Assembly: GCA_028829895.1 (NCBI GenBank)
Contig: CM054178.1
Span: 100,430,058-100,494,057 of the forward strand
DNA from: Sinotaia quadrata
Lineage: Eukaryota > Mollusca > Gastropoda > Architaenioglossa > Viviparidae
Reading direction: 5' to 3'
DNA: 64,000 nt
Positions 1 to 13,059 of the stretch are shown one piece after another; the first letter of the stretch is position 1, and each line of letters begins with the position of its first letter. Under the pieces are notes generated by a model that worked only from the letters and a program-made list of their open reading frames with translations, made no database searches and was not told where the DNA came from. The position numbers were made by a program, and so were the translations under genes.

Positions 1-285
1 TGATTGTAGTGAAGTAAAACACTAGCCTGTCATGACTGTAGCAAAACAAAACACTGTCGTGTCATGACTGTAGTAAAGCAAAATAAAGGCATGTCACAAT
101 TGTAGTGAAGCAAAAACCTGGGTGCGTAACGATTGTACAGATATAATACTCTAGAGTGTCATGACTGTAGTGAAGTAAAACAATGGCATGTCACGATTGT
201 ACCAATACAAGACACTAGCATGTCACAACTGTAGTGAAGCCAAACAATTTCATGTCACGATTGTAGTAAAACAAAAAACTGATAA
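1..285. repeat. Degenerate minisatellite, unit about 42 bp
   Basis: Diverged units of the form CATGTCACGATTGTAGTGAAG followed by an A-rich stretch recur about seven times up to roughly position 285, and the array runs off the left edge of the window. No open frame follows the period. I see no function. Confidence 0.75.
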
Positions 286-714
286 TGGCCGGTACTAAAA
301 TTGAGATACTTAGAATGTCATTTTTCTATTAATCATCGAGAGGAGATGACCCAGCATATAACTCAAAAGAAGTCAACTCTAATATAATCAGTGACTTCAG
401 TGACAGCAGCAAGGTTACCATCATATCTCAGTTGAAATAGAGACCAGGCCTCCTCTTCATTTCGCGTTGACACTGGGACCAATAATCCCCAAAGTCAAAC
501 TGGTCCATATGCCACTGGAACCATAATTCCCCATAGATGCATGCGCTCAGTCTCATCTATCCTAGTCACTAAAAATAACCAATCAGAGTGAAGGAAACAT
601 GTGCCTTCACTTCAGTAGCCAATTTGTTACAATTTGTTTTATTGGGTACTGTAATACAGTGACCTATGACGGGATTTTTTGCCTGACCCTGAACGGGTTA
701 AACAAACTAGAAAC
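286..714. other. Unannotated stretch before the LINE relic
   Basis: I see no gene, tandem repeat or terminal repeat here. The 5' part of the neighbouring LINE may extend into it, but I cannot recognise its reading frame before about position 715. Confidence 0.5.
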
Positions 715-1913
715 TCTAGTTACCAGCCTGGATGTTTTAAATAGAAAAACAAGCCAGGTTATGAAAGATCCAAAGACACAACATCAAGCAACTATCATCC
801 GATTACATACCTATCAACTATTATTAGGAATTATATTTCATAAAATCAAAACAGATTTGAAACAAATTTCTAACCAAGGAACAAACAGCTGCTGACCAGG
901 CAGCAGAGGAACACAGGATCAATTGGCAATTGATAAAGCCATAGTTACTGACAGCAAGAAATAGACAACAAATTTTGCAACGACATGGATTGACTAGCAA
1001 AAGGCCTATGGCTAAGTTTCTCAAACGTGGGTACTTGAAACAATAAAAATGTAAAAATAGCACCATCAGTTGAGAACCTAATTCAGGTATCAATGAAAAA
1101 CTGGAAAATCATGCAACAACATAGAAATTGCAGGCATACGAATAAATTGTGGCATTTTCAAGGTGATTCTTTATCACCACTCCTATTCTTCATTGCCCTA
1201 TCTCCCCCAAGCAAAGTCATCCAAAAATTAGAATTAGGATACAAAATAAAAACCTGACAGGCTATCGGCCATCTATCGTATGTGGACGATCCAAAGTTAT
1301 ACAGTAAAAATGAATATGACTTCACTTTACTGATCAAAAATGTCAAGATTTGCAGTGATGACATTACATGAAATTCGGCATTGAGAAATGTGGAAGAATT
1401 ATAGTCTAGAAAGGCAGGATCAAACCAACAGAATTCGACATCGGAAAAATCAGCAATGTTTCAATGATGTTTCAATATTTCAACATCAAAAAGTACCGGT
1501 GGATATTACAACATCGTCCAAAGTTAAGAGAGAGTATGAAAACGGTTTAGACAAATTCTGAAGTCCAAGCTAAATGGGGCTAGCAAAATACAAGACCTTA
1601 ATTCATACACATTCCTCGTATTCAGCAAAGCTGGAAGTATCATAGATTGGACAACAAATGAAATAAATGAACTAGACAGAAAAACAAAAAAACTACTCAC
1701 AATTCAAAAAGCATTAAAGCAGACGTCGACAGGCTCTATATGTCTCGGGAAATGGGAGGCAGGTGTCTCAAGAAAATCAAAGATGTCATTGAAGGAGAGG
1801 TTATAGGCCTGGTTGTCTACATCGGGAATAACAACAAAGATAATATAAGATAAGATAATAGAAGCAGTAAAGATGAGCGGATTATACCAATCTCCAAAAC
1901 AAGAAAAAAAACA

Positions 1914-2246
1914 ATGAAACAGGCATTAGCAGATACATGGAACCTAAAACCTCTCCATGGACAGTATGTGCAAAAAACATCAACAAAACATTCAACATAC
2001 ACATGGTTAAAAGAAGCAGGATTGAAAGCAGAAACAGAAGCACTCAACAGTGCGCAAGATCAAGCACTCAACTGGAAGTCGAGCAAAGCAAAAATCATGA
2101 AAATCTCAAATAATTCCAAATGTAGACTCTGCAAATCCGTGGATGAAACAACAGAGCACATACTATCTGGCTGTCAGGCTCTGGCTGGAACAGAATACAC
2201 CAAAAGACACAACGAAGTGGCAAAACTCATACATAGAAATGTATGA
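1914..2246 (+). pseudogene. LINE fragment with CCHC zinc knuckle
   Basis: A 110-codon open piece of the LINE polyprotein. It covers the thumb-to-knuckle linker and ends just after a C-X2-C-X8-H-X4-C motif (CRLCKSVDETTEHILSGC), the zinc knuckle between RT and endonuclease in R2-group LINEs. The frame closes at a stop (TGA) at 2244-2246. It lies directly upstream of the endonuclease piece, with only a short gap caused by frame decay, which supports a single ancestral ORF. Confidence 0.75.
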
Positions 2247-2282
2247 GAGAACTATGGAGTAAAAATCCCAGAAAGAGTATGT

Positions 2283-2546
2283 ATGCACCAACCAGAAGCA
2301 GTCAACGCAACAGAACAAGTCAAAATATTGTGGGACGTCGAATTAAGAACAGATCGAGTGATTCCTTTACGAAGACCAGATATTGTAGTTCTCGATAAGT
2401 CCAAGAGAGCAATGACAATCATTGATGTCGCTGTTCCAAGAGACATAAACATAAAAACAAAAGAAAGAGAAAAAATAGAAAAATACCAAAATCTCAGATT
2501 AGAAATCCAGAGACTGCGGAATGTAAAAGATGTCGTAACTTTGTGA
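2283..2546 (+). pseudogene. LINE restriction-like endonuclease fragment
   Basis: An 87-codon open piece. It shows RPDIVVLDKSKRAMTIIDVA followed by VP and a KEREKIEKYQ segment. This matches the PD...D...K layout of the restriction-like endonuclease at the C-terminus of R2/NeSL elements, which nicks target DNA to prime reverse transcription. The frame is lost after position 2546, although related coding sequence continues to about 2700 in other frames. Confidence 0.75.
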
Positions 2547-2745
2547 AAGGAGCCTTGAAACATAGAAACATATTATTTGGAATGCTATCTGAATAAACTA
2601 TCTGGAAACCACATACTAGCCCCACTACTAAACGCAGCGCTCCTCAGAAGTGCCCTCATCCTCTAGAAAACTTTGGATCACCCAGAATCTTGGTAGGATT
2701 CCGAGACCTGGGTTCACAACCGACAGTCAAGCCGAAATCGTGGGT

Positions 2746-2771
2746 AAAGGATGAATAATAATAATAATAAT
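2746..2771 (+). repeat. (AAT)n tail between two LINE 3' ends
   Basis: A short run of AATAATAAT joins the end of the first LINE copy to the truncated second copy. Microsatellite-like 3' tails are usual for this kind of LINE, and a similar AAT-rich tail follows the second copy at about 3131-3165. Confidence 0.7.
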
Positions 2772-3165
2772 AAGTCCAACAGAACAGTAACAATCATTGA
2801 TGTCGCTGTTCCAAGTGATAGAAACATACAAACAAAAGAAAGAGAAAAAATAGAAAAATACCAAGACCTCAGATTAGAAATCCAGAGACTGTGGAATGTA
2901 AAAGCAGAAGTGATACCTATAGTGATAGGAGCCTTGGGGAACATAACATCTGAATTGGAAGGCTACCTGAATAAACTCCCTGGAAACCACAGAATCGCTC
3001 CACTACTCAAAGCAGCACTTCTCGGAAGTGCCCACATCCTCCGTAAAACCTTGGATCTCCCAGAATCTTGGTAAGATTCTGAGACCTTGGATCACAACCG
3101 ACAGTCAAACAGAAGTCGTGGAAAGAGGCTGAATAATAAATATTATTATATTACTAATAATAAAT
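2772..3165 (+). mobile_element. Second, 5'-truncated LINE 3' end
   Basis: It begins abruptly inside the endonuclease region (ATIIDVA-like TVTIIDVAVPSDRNIQ) and repeats the last part of the upstream copy in the same orientation, including a CAGAATCTTGGTAAGATTC stretch and an AAT-rich tail. The open frame (about 2751-3074) is longer than in the first copy, so this copy is less damaged at its end. 5' truncation is the normal result of incomplete target-primed reverse transcription. Confidence 0.75.
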
Positions 3166-3188
3166 ATTACTCTAGTTATATTAATTAT

Positions 3189-3867
3189 TGTGAAGATATA
3201 TTAAAACAAATTATGTACTTTTTATAACCTTTTTTCGTATTATTAACTGTATCTTTCATATATGGGTTTTTCCCCGACCTGGCGTATCCATTGAGAAACT
3301 TCCATTGAGGATGAAAGCTTAGGCCAGAAATAGTTGTTTACGCGTTCAGGGAAAGTAAATTAGATCACAGGTGAAGGTCACGTCAAAGACCGGATACTAA
3401 CTACCCACGTATGGTCATGTGCTTACCGGGCAATGACGTAGCACTAAGATGTTAGTTGACCGTTTTATTGATAAAACTACCTGAATGGGTTGGCCGCATC
3501 AGATGCCTACATTGCACCCGACCTACAGGGGTGATAAGAGAGCTGCGTCCATCCATTATGACAGAGCCTAAGAAATACACAGTTTAATATGCTTGATTTC
3601 TCTAATTGAATGTTTCTTGCCGAATTGATTCTATGTATTTTGTATTGTAAATGTGTGTAGAATATTCTTGTGAATTTTATTGCTGCTAATGTTAATACAC
3701 TTTCTTACAGAAGCTAAGTGGCGTAGCAAAATACATTGTAATGTGGTGGGAAATGCCACATGTATGTAGTTGTATTACCGTTGATTCATTGTTATCATGG
3801 GAGAGTTAACACGTGCTGTGTGGTCACTAGCTAAGTTGTATTATGAGCAACTATAGAGTAATGAAGG

Positions 3868-3939
<72 letters not shown>

Positions 3940-4783
3940 AAAGATTTTATACATTTGAATTTCCATGTAATGTAAACTATGAATTAGTGAGATTGTAAAG
4001 AGTGATTATAGCCCATAAAGTCATTATCACCATACGAAGCTGTAATATAAATAACCATCTATTTTCAGCCAATCCTGAGTTTACTCACAACCTAGACTGC
4101 TAAAGGTGCCGTACTTGATGTGGGAATTCAGTCGCTAGGCGTGAAGCCCATAACAACTTGCTGAGCGAGCGAGCATCCGTGCTGAGTCCTTATCACAGCC
4201 ATGCTTGTACTGCAAGGGACTGCCAAGGTTGCCACATGATGTCGGCATGTGTCAGTGGAACGAGAAATAATACTGTGTTCCGTTGGACAGTAATCAAAAG
4301 TTAAGTCCAAAAACTATTAGGAATAGACTCTTATGGTGTGGACAGTAAATTGACTCACTGGGTCATGCAATATCACTTTATTATTCACGGAAATTCAATT
4401 GTTCATTTTCTTGTTTTTCAAATTTAATTTTATTGTTATTAAATTTTATTGTTAATTTTCTTAATTGTTATCTCGCCATGTTATTACATAAGTGCTTGTA
4501 ATCGACTGTGATTGCCAACTGGGGACAGAGCTGTAAATAGAGGAACAAAGAATTATACATATTAATCTGCAAATGAAGGGGAGATAACATTGTTGGCAAA
4601 GAAGTCAACTAACTTATCTGACTAAGTGTCATGAACAATCAGGCTGAGATTGTGGCATTTGAAAGGGAGATAAGTTAGGCAAGTCCGGCTGTTACTAATG
4701 CTAGGAATTATTGAGTAAACTAATAATGATAATTAGTGCCTAAATTAGGACAGGATCGTTAAATGAAAACCGGACATGTGACA
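3189..4783 (+). mobile_element. Probable solo LTR, diverged member of the window's LTR group
   Basis: The segment begins TGTGAAG and ends GGACATGTGACA, and is flanked on both sides by ATTAT (3184-3188 and 4784-4788), a 5-bp target duplication. The last 80 bases parallel the ends of the clearer LTRs in this window (CTAA...AGG...CAGGATC...AAATGAAAACCGGACATGTGACA). The length of 1,595 bp is close to the others (1,690-1,728 bp). The body is diverged and holds a long (AT)n tract. The duplication is AT-rich, so chance is possible. Confidence 0.5.
3870..3936. repeat. (AT)n microsatellite
   Basis: About 33 uninterrupted AT units inside the probable solo LTR. This tract is likely to be length-variable and cruciform-prone. 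Confidence 0.95.
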
Positions 4784-4788
4784 ATTAT

Positions 4789-5585
4789 AATTAATATATT
4801 ATAATGATGCGACAGTGCCTATTGAGGGTGTCTCAACAGTTTTCATGTTTGCTAGGGAGGCTCCGTGTCTCATTCCGATGCTGCAGGAGGAATTCCATTT
4901 GTCTTTGCCGACTTTGCAGTCTGACAAATTTATATGTGTAATGTTGGAACGTTGCAATAAATCTTCCATTTAAAGTTTAACTAAAATATTAGGGATTACA
5001 ACGTGGACATTTTTATTTTCCCCACATAATGTGTCCTAATTTTCCAGCAGGGGTGAGAAAAATAGTTTTGCTTTAGATATTACTTTTGACTTTTTAAATC
5101 TGTGCTACAGATAACCTCATTATTCCTTATTAAATATACTCAAAGCTGTACATGACCATACTTTTGTCTTATTAGTTACTCTCTCTGTATGTCTGTCTGG
5201 CTGTCTTTTAATTAGCTTGGCACTATCCCAGACAGCTTGGCCTCATTATTAGTTACTAGTGACCACGCTTTTGAGAAGTGATTATCCTCCCTGTGTCCAG
5301 TGAAAACGAACGTGACATGTAAGCGATTTATATCATTGTTCCACGGGAATATTTGTCGAGCAATAAACAAGTAGATCACGTGACAAGTCACATAATGTGC
5401 ATTGTCTCCTGTCCAAGTACAAAGTAATGTGTAGCATTTGTTGAAAAACTCACGTTGACATGCATTACAATACATTCGAATAAACATTTTTCGTTTTCAG
5501 AACATAAATCGAACAAAAAAGTAAACATTCAAAAGAATTAGAGAAAAACACCAGTATCATGATCAGAAATAGTTCTATCAGGAAT
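4789..5585. other. Unannotated noncoding stretch
   Basis: AT-rich sequence with no supported gene, no clear repeat unit and no RNA gene. The open frame on the minus strand at 5212-5487 shows no recognisable domain. Confidence 0.5.
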
Positions 5586-5597
5586 AAAATTTATGGT

Positions 5598-5735
5598 GTG
5601 ATGATAATGATGACGACGACGACGATGATGATGATGGTTGTGGTGGTGGTGGTGGTAGTGCTAGTGCTGGTGGTGGTGCTGGTGGTGGTGCTGGTGTGAT
5701 GGTGATGATGATGATGATGGTGGTGATGGTGTTTG
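5598..5735. repeat. (GAT)/(GGT) trinucleotide tract
   Basis: Imperfect GAT, GAC and GGT triplets. The reverse strand reads as poly-His or poly-Thr/Ser/Pro open frames, which I treat as repeat artefacts. Confidence 0.9.
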
Positions 5736-7330
5736 GTGGTGGTAGAATTTTCAGTGAAAATGCAATATTGGAAACGTTCAAATGCTGCATGGATTTTTTT
5801 CAATGTAGTTAGTATAGTGTTCATCGTCCACTTGCAGGACTCATTGATATTGAACACAAAGATTTCTCACTTACTGCAATTAACTTTGTAGTCGTACCAT
5901 CATTACATAACCCTTAAATCGCTACTCTTCATACCACGTTATTAAGAAAATAATTGAAATTCAAACTGTAAGATATAAAAATGCAAATACGACATACCAT
6001 TGTGTGAACGGGAAATGTCTTTGCGCCACCGTTAACGCCACGAGTGTTGATTTACAGCGTCACCTACAAAGCCATCTTGACACCAAAGGGCTCAACTTCA
6101 CACTAGCAAACGTACCCATCATTTACAGACTGGCTAAAGTCCAAGATCTTTTTTTTCATGCTAGTCTTTCAAATAGAACACAACCTTTATAAAATTGTTT
6201 CTTTAGCACAACACGGAAAAGAAATGAAAAATAAAGGAGTGAAGAGATTAAAAAGTATACATTATTATAATAAAACAGGAAGTAAACAATACTTTTGCGG
6301 AGAAGTCAAGGGAGAATAATCGCGACTAGATAAATCCCTCTCATTTGTTTACTGTGCTTGCTGTGGTTTCGCCAGATAGCAGAGGGGCACAACGATAACC
6401 TAGTTGATACTACCGTTTAGGACAACGGACAGGTGGCAGCACATGAGTCTTGGTAAGGCGCTAACCTTTCGCTCATTTATCCAGTTTGTTGTTTGATTTG
6501 GGTTTTACATTTCCTTCCAAATGTTGCTAATTTCGCGGATGGACGCAAGTGCCACATGGATAAATTTATGTTCGGGAAGGAAGAAAGACATAGCGCCATG
6601 GGTGAAAGTTGGAGCTTAGTGAATTTTGCTGGTGTAACTTTGCCCAAGCACAGACTACACTGAACTATCCCGTCTGTAGCACAATGAATTCGATTTAAAT
6701 CATGGGTTATCTTTTTCTACATCGTGGCAATAGGATTAGTATTCTGTACATTCCCATGTAGATAAAATGCGTCCGATATGCTACTCGCCATGCACGTTTA
6801 AAGATAAATATCATAGAAAACGTGACTTCACTCTCCCAATCCATAGTACCCCCGTCTCTACTTTCTATAGTAAATGTAAAAATCTAAAATACATTTGTTT
6901 TCTAAGATTTGCTCTTATATGCGAAATCAACTGAAGACGGAAAATGGGACGTGACTACTTAAACGAACATCATGAGCTGGACTGCATTAGTCACAGAGCA
7001 CTTCTTCCAAAGTTCCATGGCAGATCGTTGACTACCTCAGTGTTTGTAATGTAAATACTTTATCTAAATAATATATCTGCCGTTGCTTACATTAATATGA
7101 GACTTGGGTTCCATTTTAGACAGTAATGTGTCAGATAATATTTTTAATCTTTATTTTGCACTTTGATTTTTTTTAAAGGGAGAGGAGGTGGGGGGGCGGT
7201 TAATATTTTCAGACCAAAGAGGCAATTCTGTGCTCTTAACACCAGCTAGGCGCGAGTCACTTCAAATCCAAGAGCTTCACAGAACGGTTTATGGCTGCGG
7301 GCTGTGTTCCCTATCCCTACATCAACACAG
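5736..7330. other. Unannotated noncoding stretch
   Basis: Short chance frames only (for example 6004-6192). I see no domain, no repeat family and no RNA gene. A G-rich run lies at 7189-7198. Confidence 0.5.
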
Positions 7331-7700
7331 CGTTTCTATATATGAGACCTCTCGTATATTAATATGTGCTCGCTATACGTGACATTCTATGTATTAATAC
7401 TGTCTCTATACACGTGACTTCCCTTTATCTAAATTATTGTAGTAACACTTCCTCTATATACGTGACATCTCGTATATTAACATGTGCTTTCTATACGTGA
7501 CATTCTGTGTATTAATACTGTCTCTATATGTGTGACTTCCCTTGTACGAACACTTTATCTACGTTATTGTAGTAATACTTCCTCTTTATACGTGACATCC
7601 CGTATATTAACGCTTGTTCTATACTTTGCATTAATTCTTCCGCCATACGCGTGACATCCCATGTATTAAGACTTTTTTTATATATGTATTAATACTCTAC
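7331..7700. repeat. Higher-order tandem repeat with TATACGTGAC monomers
   Basis: Segments with TCTATATACGTGACATCTCG, ATTAATACTGTCTC and TTATTGTAGTAACACTTCCTC recur about every 125 bp, nearly three times. Each holds several short monomers around a TACGTGAC core. Confidence 0.7.
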
Positions 7701-8695
7701 ATATCCACCTGTACTCGCCTCAAAGTCAAACATATTATTTCTACTACCCATATCTGGTATTCTAACTTTATGCAGCCACGTGACATTTTATAATAACTGT
7801 ATTGATATACGACTTTCCAGATCACGTGACACTTCTGTCGTGGTGGCAACGTCACAGATCACATGAACTTTCTCCTCGTGGTGGCAAACACAAGGCATGG
7901 TAACGTCACAGACCAGTGCGTCTTGTGTACTGGTTGGAGAAAAGCCTGGATGAAAATATCTGTAAGCTACGTGTCTATTCTGACACGAAGAAAAAAATAA
8001 AAGGCAGTAACGTCCCCTTTTAGCAAGAACGTGAAACCGTGAATGAAGGCGCTATCACTTTGAGTCTCCATTATTACACATGTTGCTCTTTGTCAATATG
8101 CAGTAAGTTATCTGTGCCGCGAATTGAACAAAACGTATTTGCATTATCTCCCTCTACACTAGGGGCGAGAAGTGCGGTGACTAATAGACGCTGTTAAATA
8201 CATTTCTACGCTAACGAGAGACTAAATGTTGGAAGGGGCGAGGGAGTGGTGTCAGCGAAAAGATAATTATTTAAGAACACTCTAAAGTGTGTGGTTATGT
8301 TTAAGTGCTAAAATGTCATAGGGTGGATTGCAATGGAAAAATATTGGGGCAGTTTGTTGAAATCAAAATTATTTGAAACTGCTAAAAATTCTGTTTTGAA
8401 TATGAATAGCAAGCTTCCGTTTTCAGAACCCCAAATAGGATCGATTACATTAGACAGTTACATTAGCCAAACAGAAAGAAAGACGAGATTGTTTTTTCAA
8501 TTTTTTTTATATCACACTTTGCGTAGATATTTGACACGTGTTTCTTTCTCAGTCGAATGATATTGTTTATTAAGGCAAAGTTTGACTTGACCGCTGGAGC
8601 ATTTAATTCCGGAGTTGTAGTACATGATATAAGATAAATTTTGTTCGGTGTATGTTGTCCTTCCTGTGTGTTATCGTGTAGGAGTTGCAGAATTT
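7701..8695. other. Unannotated noncoding stretch
   Basis: No supported gene. The small frame 8333-8560 has no recognisable motif. The sequence near 7830-7910 repeats a short CGTGGTGGCAA phrase twice but forms no array. Confidence 0.5.
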
Positions 8696-8699
8696 ACCA

Positions 8700-9012
8700 T
8701 AAGAGAGTGTCCAATTGAATTCCATAGAATTAAGAAAGTGTCCAATTGAGTTCCATAGAATTAAGAAGTGTCCAAGTAAGTTCTATAGAATTAAGTGAGT
8801 GTCCAAGTGAGTTCCGTAGAATTAAGAAGTGTCCAAGTGAATTCCATAGAATTGAGAGAGTGTCCAAATGAGTTCCATAGAATTACGAAGTGTCCAAGTG
8901 AATTCCATAGAATTAAGAGAGTGTCCGAGTTCCAGAGAATTAAGAGAGTGTCCAAGTGAGTTCCAGAGAATTAAGAGAGTGTCCAAGTGAGTTCCGTAGA
9001 ATTAAGAGATTG
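8700..9012. repeat. Minisatellite, unit about 31 bp
   Basis: About ten units of GTGTCCAAGTGAGTTCCATA followed by GAATTAAGA, with single-base variants and a few deletions. Confidence 0.9.
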
Positions 9013-9059
9013 TCTAGTGCTTACTTTAAAATTTGATAATCTTATAGGAAACGCACGAG

Positions 9060-9268
9060 GCTTTAAGAATACACCACAGTATACTTCATTTATTTTTATA
9101 AAGCTATGCGTGCAGTAAATATAATTTGACTTTAAGAATACACCACAGTATACTTCATTTATTTTTATAAAGCTAGCGTGCAGTAAATTTAATTTATCTT
9201 TAAGAATACATAACAGAATTCTTCATTTATTTTTATAAAGCTGTGCATGCAGTAAAGATAATTTAACT
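9060..9268. repeat. Three-copy tandem repeat, unit about 70 bp
   Basis: The phrase CTTTAAGAATACACCACAGT, then a T-rich TTCATTTATTTTTATAAAGCT and GCGTGCAGTAAAT, occurs three times in a row with small changes. Confidence 0.85.
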
Positions 9269-10535
<1,267 letters not shown>

Positions 10536-10744
10536 TCCTTTTTTTCTTTTTCCGTTTCATTTGCCAGCGGCAATTATCCTCAGGGATTGTGTGGTTGGAT
10601 GGAACAATCATTACACAGTAAAATGTGAACGATTTATTCTGACATGACTAAAAGAAATATATTCTGCTTTTCAAAACGTATAATGTATAATTTATACGCA
10701 TGTTTGGTTGTGTTTGTCACTTTGCTCTTTCCTCGTGTTTGATG

Positions 10745-11195
10745 CATTTGTCAGCTTGTTGTTTTCTTAATATTTGGCTCTTTGTCAGCTTGTGGTTTCT
10801 CAATATTTGGCTCTTTGTCAGCTTGTTGTTTTCTTAATATTTGGCTGTTTATTAGCTGTTACTTTCTCAATAATTGGCTGTTTGTTAGTTTGTGTTTTCT
10901 CATGCTTGGCTGTGTTTGTCAGCTTGTTGTCTTCTCAATATTTGGCTGTGTTTGTCAGCTTGTTGTCTTCTCAATATTTGGCTGTTTGTCAGCTTGTTTC
11001 CTCAATATTTGGCTGTGTTAAGAAGCTGACAAACACAGCCAATATTGAGGAAAAGCTGACATCTCATGTTTGGCTGTTTGTCAGCTTGTTTTCTCAATAT
11101 TTGGCTGTGTTTGTCAGCTTCTTGTTTTCTCAATGTTCGGCTGTTTGTCATCTTGTTGTTTTCTCATGTTTGGCTGTTTGTCAGCTTGTTTTTCT
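10745..11195. repeat. Minisatellite, unit about 35 bp, with one inverted unit
   Basis: Units of TTGTCAGCTTGTTGTTTTCT followed by CAATATTTGGCTGTG recur about twelve times. Open frames of 79 and 180 codons run through the array because the unit lacks stops in some frames. They are hydrophobic Cys/Leu/Phe repeats with no known fold, and I do not call them genes. Confidence 0.9.
10997..11053. repeat. Inverted repeat (hairpin) inside the minisatellite
   Basis: TTTCCTCAATATTTGGCTG (10997-11015) and onward to 11019 pairs with AACACAGCCAATATTGAGG (11032-11050) and onward to 11053. This gives a stem of about 22 bp with one extra T, around a 12-base loop. It is formed by a unit of the array in reverse orientation. 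Confidence 0.85.
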
Positions 11196-12636
11196 TTTGA
11201 TCTGTAATTTCGGGTCTTTGCAATTACTTTGCCTTGACAGTATTATTATTTATTTTTCGTCTCATTTGATTTTGCTTTATTCTTTCTTCCACTCACCTTG
11301 TTTCAGCACCGTGTAGTTTGTTCTTTATTCTTTCTCTCCATTTACTGTGTTTCAGTATAAGTTGTTATATAATCTTTGTTTATTTTCTTCCGCATTTCAT
11401 CTCAAATATGTGCATTGAAGTTTCGGATGATATACTTTTTCCTGTGTGTTCGTTTAATTTTTGAGAATGGAAATAAATTAAAACTCTTTTCTTCAAAATT
11501 GCACACAGTTATGAGTGTAAGTGCGCGTGTGTGTTCCGTTGAAAATTCAGTCTTTCAGTCAGATGTGATGACATTATCGTTATCTCGCGGAATGCGAAAA
11601 GTACAGTTGGAGAAATTCAAACAACATTTACTAATCATTGCCTTATCTCTTCGTTTTTTCTTTAGTGTCTGCTGTGCGTCACTCCGAGCAACGAATTGTC
11701 AGAAACTCAGAGAGTGGCTGGTGACGACAGTTTGTAATTACCACCACTTAAGGCGGGGGTTGTCTCCCTTTGGCAAGGCAGCCTGCCTCTAGCCAGGGCC
11801 GAATCATTTCAAGGCTACAAGAAATCCCATTTGGATTTCTCTGATCAGTTGCAAAGGTCCCTAAAGCAACTTTATTCGATTGTTTGGGGTCTTTTCCCCC
11901 TGTCACATGTCTATTTTTGTTTTACCTCTTTGCCATTCCGTACTAAATCATTTAGGTTTATAATGCAAATAAGATTTAAGATCCGTGTAAATTGTCTGCC
12001 CTCTTGCACACCGACGACTGGTTGCTCTGTGTTGATTGTGTCCCAGAGTATTAAAAAAAAAAGTTTATTTTTATTTGCTCTGTATCTCATATTAATTTTT
12101 TATGAATTGAAAGAGGGGATCAAATGTTATTTTTGGATGCAAGGCTTAAACAAGACAAGAATTAAGTAAAGTTTTCATCTCTTCAACTGCAATAGGCAGG
12201 ATTTTTTTGTCAGGCAGTGGGAAACAAACCAAGGTATGTTAGTTTTGCTTTAACTTTATCGTGAAAATTAAGCTTCTCACGTTATCAGATTATTCAGGCT
12301 TTCGGAGGAATAGCTGTGCATGATGAACTGATCCTATCAGACGATTCAAACTTTTGGAGGAAGAGTTGAGTATGTCTGAGAAGATGTAAACTCTCGGACT
12401 GTTAGACCACAAACTAGAATCAAAGAGAAAATACGACATCATCTACATAATGCATCAACTGGCTTAAAAGAAAAAAATATTGAATTCATATCGCAACGCC
12501 CAATCTTTGTTTCAATACCGACCAATGCAAAACCCCATAACAGATCTTCTAATTACTGACTTATATAAAGCTCGTTACTGGCCTTTCACACAGTTTATGA
12601 CCGATAACCAGATTTCCATTGCGGATTTGCGCAAAT
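11196..12636. other. Unannotated noncoding stretch
   Basis: T-rich sequence with frames of 138 and 112 codons (11376-11792 and 11831-12169). I recognise neither; both are compositionally like their surroundings, with no signal peptide, domain or neighbouring exon signal that convinces me. Confidence 0.45.
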
Positions 12637-12638
12637 TC

Positions 12639-12804
12639 TATAACGTACTGTAAAGCATTTTGTCGTGATCTATTTACTACGTTCTCAAAAGGAACCTTAG
12701 CGTAGTCCCTCAGCAAAGTTGTATAACGTACTGTAAACCATTTTGTCGTGATCTATTTACTACGTTCTCAAAAGGGACCTTAGCGTAGTCCCTATCAGCA
12801 AAGT
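12639..12804. repeat. Tandem duplication, unit 83 bp
   Basis: TATAACGTACTGTAAA through CTTAGCGTAGTCCCT and CAGCAAAGTT is present twice, differing by a few bases and a 2-bp insertion. Confidence 0.9.
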
Positions 12805-13059
12805 TTAATTTCAAACTTGTGCAATGCACTCATTATAGGTAAACATTTCATTAACTGTTTTGGCACAAAATCATTTAACACCATATCTAAGATATTAATT
12901 GTTTTCTCTGTTTGTTGTATAATGATATTATAATATTGGCGGTATTCCTACTGAATCCGTTACTCATGATTGTAATATGATAAAATTAATGGCAGTTTCC
13001 CTACTTAATTAGGTAATCACTGTAACAGTTATTGCGACGCTGCTATAATCTACCTCGCT

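Larger units (their letters stand above)
715..2745 (+). mobile_element. Decayed R2/NeSL-type LINE (RT, CCHC, restriction-like endonuclease)
   Basis: This is the 3' two thirds of a non-LTR retrotransposon of the group that carries a C-terminal restriction-like endonuclease. Read in order with frame changes it shows an RT fingers region (LLLGIIFHKIKTDL near 808-850, then DQLAIDKAIVTDSKK near 920-960), the RT core motifs GDSLSPLLF (near 1160) and a YVDD box (near 1278), a CCHC knuckle (near 2120-2180) and the endonuclease motif (near 2375-2430). The frame is broken by many stops and shifts, so the copy is dead. The end carries an (AAT)n tail. Assignment to the R2/NeSL group comes from the domain order and the CCHC plus PD-D layout; the exact clade is not resolved. 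Confidence 0.8.

Noticed and set aside
1..285. CRISPR-like spaced repeat
   Set aside because: Units are degenerate throughout with no constant repeat and unique spacer structure, and the DNA is clearly eukaryotic.
10774..11316. 180-codon plus-strand frame rich in Cys, Leu and Phe that looks like a membrane protein
   Set aside because: It is read from the 35-bp minisatellite; the periodicity is that of the DNA repeat and there is no other coding evidence.
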